In this document: positions 28,605 to 29,733 of the stretch, piece after piece | Numbering within the stretch: position 1 is the first letter of the stretch | Layout of the letters: every line of letters begins with the position of its first letter | Origin: Acanthamoeba castellanii str. Neff | Taxonomy: Eukaryota; Discosea; Longamoebia; Acanthamoebidae | DNA: 29,733 nt | Assembly: GCF_000313135.1 (NCBI RefSeq) | Contig: NW_004457668.1 | Location: forward strand, 52,670 to 82,402 | Direction of reading: 5' to 3' | The notes under the pieces: generated by a model | Databases searched by the model: none | What the model was told of the DNA's origin: nothing | What the model saw: the letters and a program-made list of their open reading frames with translations, nothing else | Translations under genes and position numbers: made by a program

Positions 28605-29243
28605 CTACGACAGGGAGAAGCCAGGGTGAAAGGTCACCTTCCCGACTGGACATGGTGGGGCAGTTCGAGCAACCACAGTAGTTCCATCATCAGCGCTCGA
28701 GATCCGGCCTTCGTGATCCTCGTGTGGTGGCAGAAGGCAAAGGCCCATGAAGTGGTCGGCGGGAACGCCCTCCAGCGTGAGACCCTCCAGCGTAGCGAAC
28801 CCGAACCACTTGCCGTAGAAGGCCGGCTCGCCCAACACGACCAGCCCAGCCGCGGCCAGGCTCCCGCGAGCCTCCTCGATGGCTCGCGCCACCAGCATCT
28901 TGCCGTACCCACGCCCCTGACGGTCAGGTCGCACCGCCACCGGGCCAAGACCATACCAGCCACACGCGTTGCCATCCACCTGGACTGGCGAGAGCGCCAC
29001 GTGGCCCACTACCTCCCCATCACCGCCTGGACGCGTTGTTAACGCGATGCTGAGTGTCACTTGGGGGGGGGGCGTACTTTCGATCGCCTCAACTGCCACG
29101 AGCGAGACGGAGAGGGCACCGTCCTGGCGCAGGGCGTCCACAATGCGGTGTTCAGTGATGGCAGTGTGATGCTCAAACGCGGCATACACCACTCGCCGGA
29201 TGGCCGCAGCGTCTCCTTCTCGCTCTGGTCGGACGCAAAGCAT
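28605..29243 (-). CDS. GNAT-family N-acetyltransferase
   Basis: A single exon of 212 residues. The order of elements fits the GNAT fold: MLCVRPEREGDAAAIRRVVY (strand 1, helix 1), VGHVALSPVQV (strands 3-4), YGLGPVAVRPDRQGRGYGKM with the acetyl-CoA binding motif Q-G-R-G-Y-G around residue 123, then A-R-A-I-E-E-A-R and L-V-V-L-G-E-P-A-F-Y-G-K-W-F-G-F (a YhbS-like ending with F-Y-x-K-x-G-F). It should transfer acetyl from acetyl-CoA to an unknown amine. The ATG at 29243 has a good context (TCCACC before ATG). An in-frame ATG at 29300 would add an AT-rich, Lys/Asn-rich leader that looks like intron or 5' UTR sequence (it ends AACAAACAG just before TCCACC), so it was not used. It lies head-to-tail upstream of copy G with about 130 bp between them. 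Confidence 0.88.
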   Translation of the reverse strand: MLCVRPEREGDAAAIRRVVYAAFEHHTAITEHRIVDALRQDGALSVSLVAVEAIESTPPPQVTLSIALTTRPGGDGEVVGHVALSPVQVDGNACGWYGLGPVAVRPDRQGRGYGKMLVARAIEEARGSLAAAGLVVLGEPAFYGKWFGFATLEGLTLEGVPADHFMGLCLLPPHEDHEGRISSADDGTTVVARTAPPCPVGKVTFHPGFSLS

Positions 29244-29391
29244 GGTGGACTGTTTGTTCTCTTTCTTAAAATCTTCATTTTTTTTAATATTAAAAATCAT
29301 TGCAGGGCGGTGGTAGTGATGACCAAGGCCGTGAGGTTGAGAGAGAAGAGAACTATTTACTTGGGGAGCAAGGTATGAGAAGGGTGGTGGT

Positions 29392-29733
29392 TTAGGCGTC
29401 GGTGTCGAACCAGCCGTTGCCGGTGTGCTGTTGCTGGGAATGCGAGGGCGCGGGCGGCGTCTGCTGGAGTTCCTTCAGCCACGAGTACTCGTTGCCGCCG
29501 CTCCCCGGTGGTTGTTGGTGGTGCAGTGGCGGCGGGTTGGCGTTGGACGTCGTCGACGTCAAAATGGCCAACGATGAGGAAGAAGACGTTAACGACACCG
29601 TGCCGCCAGAAGGAGTGGTCGGCACGCTGTAGGAGGGAAGAGAGGGCGAGGGCGGGATGAGTTGAAGGAGGAGCTCCTGCAGATCGATCCGATCGTCGAC
29701 AGCGCCGGAGAACAGGGGCGAAGGCGCCGACGC
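29392..29733 (-). CDS. C-terminal end of a probable eighth regulator copy (H), cut by the window edge
   Basis: The minus-strand frame ending in TAA at 29392-29394 is open to the right edge, about 113 residues. It is rich in Ser, Pro, Thr and Gln with two short motifs: D-D-R-I-D-L-Q-E-L-L-L-Q-L-I and E-Y-S-W-L-K-E-L-Q-Q, and ends in W-F-D-T-D-A. The first resembles the acidic-hydrophobic tail motif of copy F (S-D-L-I-A-Q-L-M-E-L) and G (D-D-L-D-A-L-W-M-S-L), and the gene points the same way as F and G. Membership of the family is therefore inferred from tail, orientation and position; the PAS and zinc parts would lie outside the window. Confidence 0.5.
   Translation of the reverse strand, partial: ASAPSPLFSGAVDDRIDLQELLLQLIPPSPSLPSYSVPTTPSGGTVSLTSSSSSLAILTSTTSNANPPPLHHQQPPGSGGNEYSWLKELQQTPPAPSHSQQQHTGNGWFDTDA

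Overview
The window looks like nuclear DNA from a free-living amoeba, most likely Acanthamoeba or a close relative. Coding sequence is very GC-rich. Genes are packed tightly on both strands, with some intergenic gaps under 150 bp. Most genes carry several short introns of roughly 50-150 nt with GTACG- or GTAAG-like donors. CA/GT-type microsatellites sit inside introns. The gene types fit too: a membrane receptor fused to a TKL-like kinase, a LIM protein with short repeats, and fungal-like Zn(II)2Cys6-PAS regulators outside fungi. Species is an inference; exon models were built by hand from splice signals, reading-frame phase and paralogue comparison.

Layout. 1-569 (+): 3' end of a charged, low-complexity protein. 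928-4088 (+): ten-exon multi-pass membrane protein kinase. 4385-4913 (+): small secreted Cys-rich protein. 5306-9272 (+): large nuclear-type protein with an RD/RE tract, a C2H2 finger and AT-hooks. 9497-11467 (+, copy A), 11569-13538 (-, B), 13613-15526 (-, C) and 15659-17952 (-, D): four members of one regulator family. 18059-19012 (-): YbaK-type aminoacyl-tRNA deacylase. 19211-19877 (+): LIM protein. 20183-22498 (+, E): fifth family member. 22569-23066: tRNA-Pro(CGG) and tRNA-Leu(AAG), with an AT-rich stretch holding a perfect palindrome between them. 23342-23919 (+): uncertain secreted-protein gene or relic. 24131-26203 (-, F) and 26414-28475 (-, G): two more family members. 28605-29243 (-): GNAT acetyltransferase. 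29392-29733 (-, H): C-terminal end of a probable eighth member.

The main content is the cluster of regulators. A complete copy is built from a Zn2Cys6 cluster split by an intron, an AT-hook directly after it, a short helical/coiled-coil motif, a conserved block ending in D-D-L-R just before the PAS domain, a PAS-like domain spread over three or four exons, and a variable tail that in F, G and H carries an acidic-hydrophobic motif. The Zn2Cys6 plus PAS architecture and the AH residues in the cluster recall the fungal ERT1/AcuK class of carbon-source regulators. Copies differ in telling ways: A has no zinc cluster, C has lost half of it, D has a one-base deletion in the PAS region, E lacks the helix motif, F has neither zinc cluster nor AT-hook, and F and G have lost a PAS intron. 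The window therefore seems to catch a regulator family in the middle of tandem duplication and divergence.
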